DNA from: Sphingomonas sp. Leaf339
GTDB taxonomy: Bacteria > Pseudomonadota > Alphaproteobacteria > Sphingomonadales > Sphingomonadaceae
Direction: 5' to 3'
Assembly: GCF_001426195.1 (NCBI RefSeq)
Contig: NZ_LMRS01000034.1
Coordinates: 336,616 to 400,615, forward strand
DNA: 64,000 nucleotides
Shown here: positions 63,941 through 64,000 of the stretch, in pieces
Layout of the letters: each line of letters opens with the position of its first letter
Position numbering within the stretch: the first letter of the stretch is position 1
Notes under the pieces: generated by a model
What the model was told of the DNA's origin: nothing
Databases searched by the model: none
Seen by the model: only the letters and a program-made list of their open reading frames with translations
Made by a program: the position numbers and the translations under genes

Positions 63941-64000
63941 CATACACCTCCTGACTCCGCAAAGCCTATCATCGGTGTCCGCCAAACCGAGGGAAGATCA

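Larger units (their letters stand above)
62725..64000 (-). mobile_element. IS3-family insertion sequence
   Basis: About 1276 bp, transcribed leftward, with orfA and orfB overlapping in different frames. Terminal sequences are imperfect inverted repeats: left TGATCTTTCCCTGACTCGG, right (complement of the window's last bases) TGATCTTCCCTCGGTTTGG, both followed by GGCGGACAC at a similar distance. The 5'-TG...CA-3' ends are normal for IS3. The right repeat coincides with the last base of the window, so the outer flank and any target duplication cannot be seen. Confidence 0.9.

Noticed and set aside
1..64000. CRISPR arrays, tRNA or rRNA genes, prophage
   Set aside because: No regularly spaced repeats, no cloverleaf or rRNA-like sequence and no phage structural genes were noticed by reading; a dedicated tRNA scan was not possible.

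Overview
The window looks like a chromosome segment of a Sphingomonas-type alphaproteobacterium. The evidence is high-GC coding sequence, six large TonB-dependent receptors (TBDRs), many secreted enzymes with Tat-like leaders, and relatives of families common in Sphingomonadaceae (DUF885, S9 peptidase, YdcF-like, DUF1349). The assignment is inferred from protein character; no rRNA or other marker gene is present.

Region 1 (about 1.9-26.1 kb) is a pectin / rhamnogalacturonan-I utilisation locus. It holds three GH28 polygalacturonase-type enzymes, a GH105-type unsaturated (rhamno)galacturonyl hydrolase, a second GH105 fused to DUF4861, a GH106 alpha-L-rhamnosidase, a GH43 arabinosidase/xylosidase, a six-hairpin glycosidase, a CE8 pectin methylesterase, a secreted Gfo/Idh/MocA oxidoreductase and two TBDRs. 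Genes lie in short divergent and convergent units. The AT-rich 20984-21327 interval holds a perfect 20-bp palindrome and a UxuR-like site. A partial DUF885 gene precedes the locus and a decayed IS6-type transposase follows it.

Region 2 (about 26.8-46.8 kb) is a catabolic cluster for a substrate I cannot identify: bicupin, alpha/beta-hydrolase read in frame into a tandem SnoaL-like protein, amidase, TBDR, MFS, Zn-alcohol dehydrogenase, HisD-like dehydrogenase, LacI regulator, a second TBDR and MFS, HpcH/HpaI aldolase, MetE-C-like protein, SDR and a second HisD-like dehydrogenase. TBDR, MFS and HisD-like genes occur as paralogous pairs. A shared palindrome (TGCATTCGAATGCA type) sits at five of the divergent or leading promoters, including the LacI gene's own, with a weaker sixth. 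This is a self-contained, probably LacI-controlled regulon and the best candidate here for an undescribed pathway.

Region 3 (about 46.8-62.2 kb) mixes intact genes (two more TBDRs, an S9 peptidase, a YdcF-like protein coupled to a TBDR, a DUF1349 protein divergent from a TetR regulator, a membrane J-domain protein) with many gene relics: DUF885, low-molecular-weight phosphatase, PhyH dioxygenase, GH92, M28 peptidase and a sugar O-acetyltransferase.

Region 4 (62.6-64.0 kb) is a complete IS3-family insertion sequence with a -1 frameshift site. A 96-bp copy of its left end is repeated immediately outside it, and the window ends at its right inverted repeat. I saw no tRNA, rRNA or CRISPR array.
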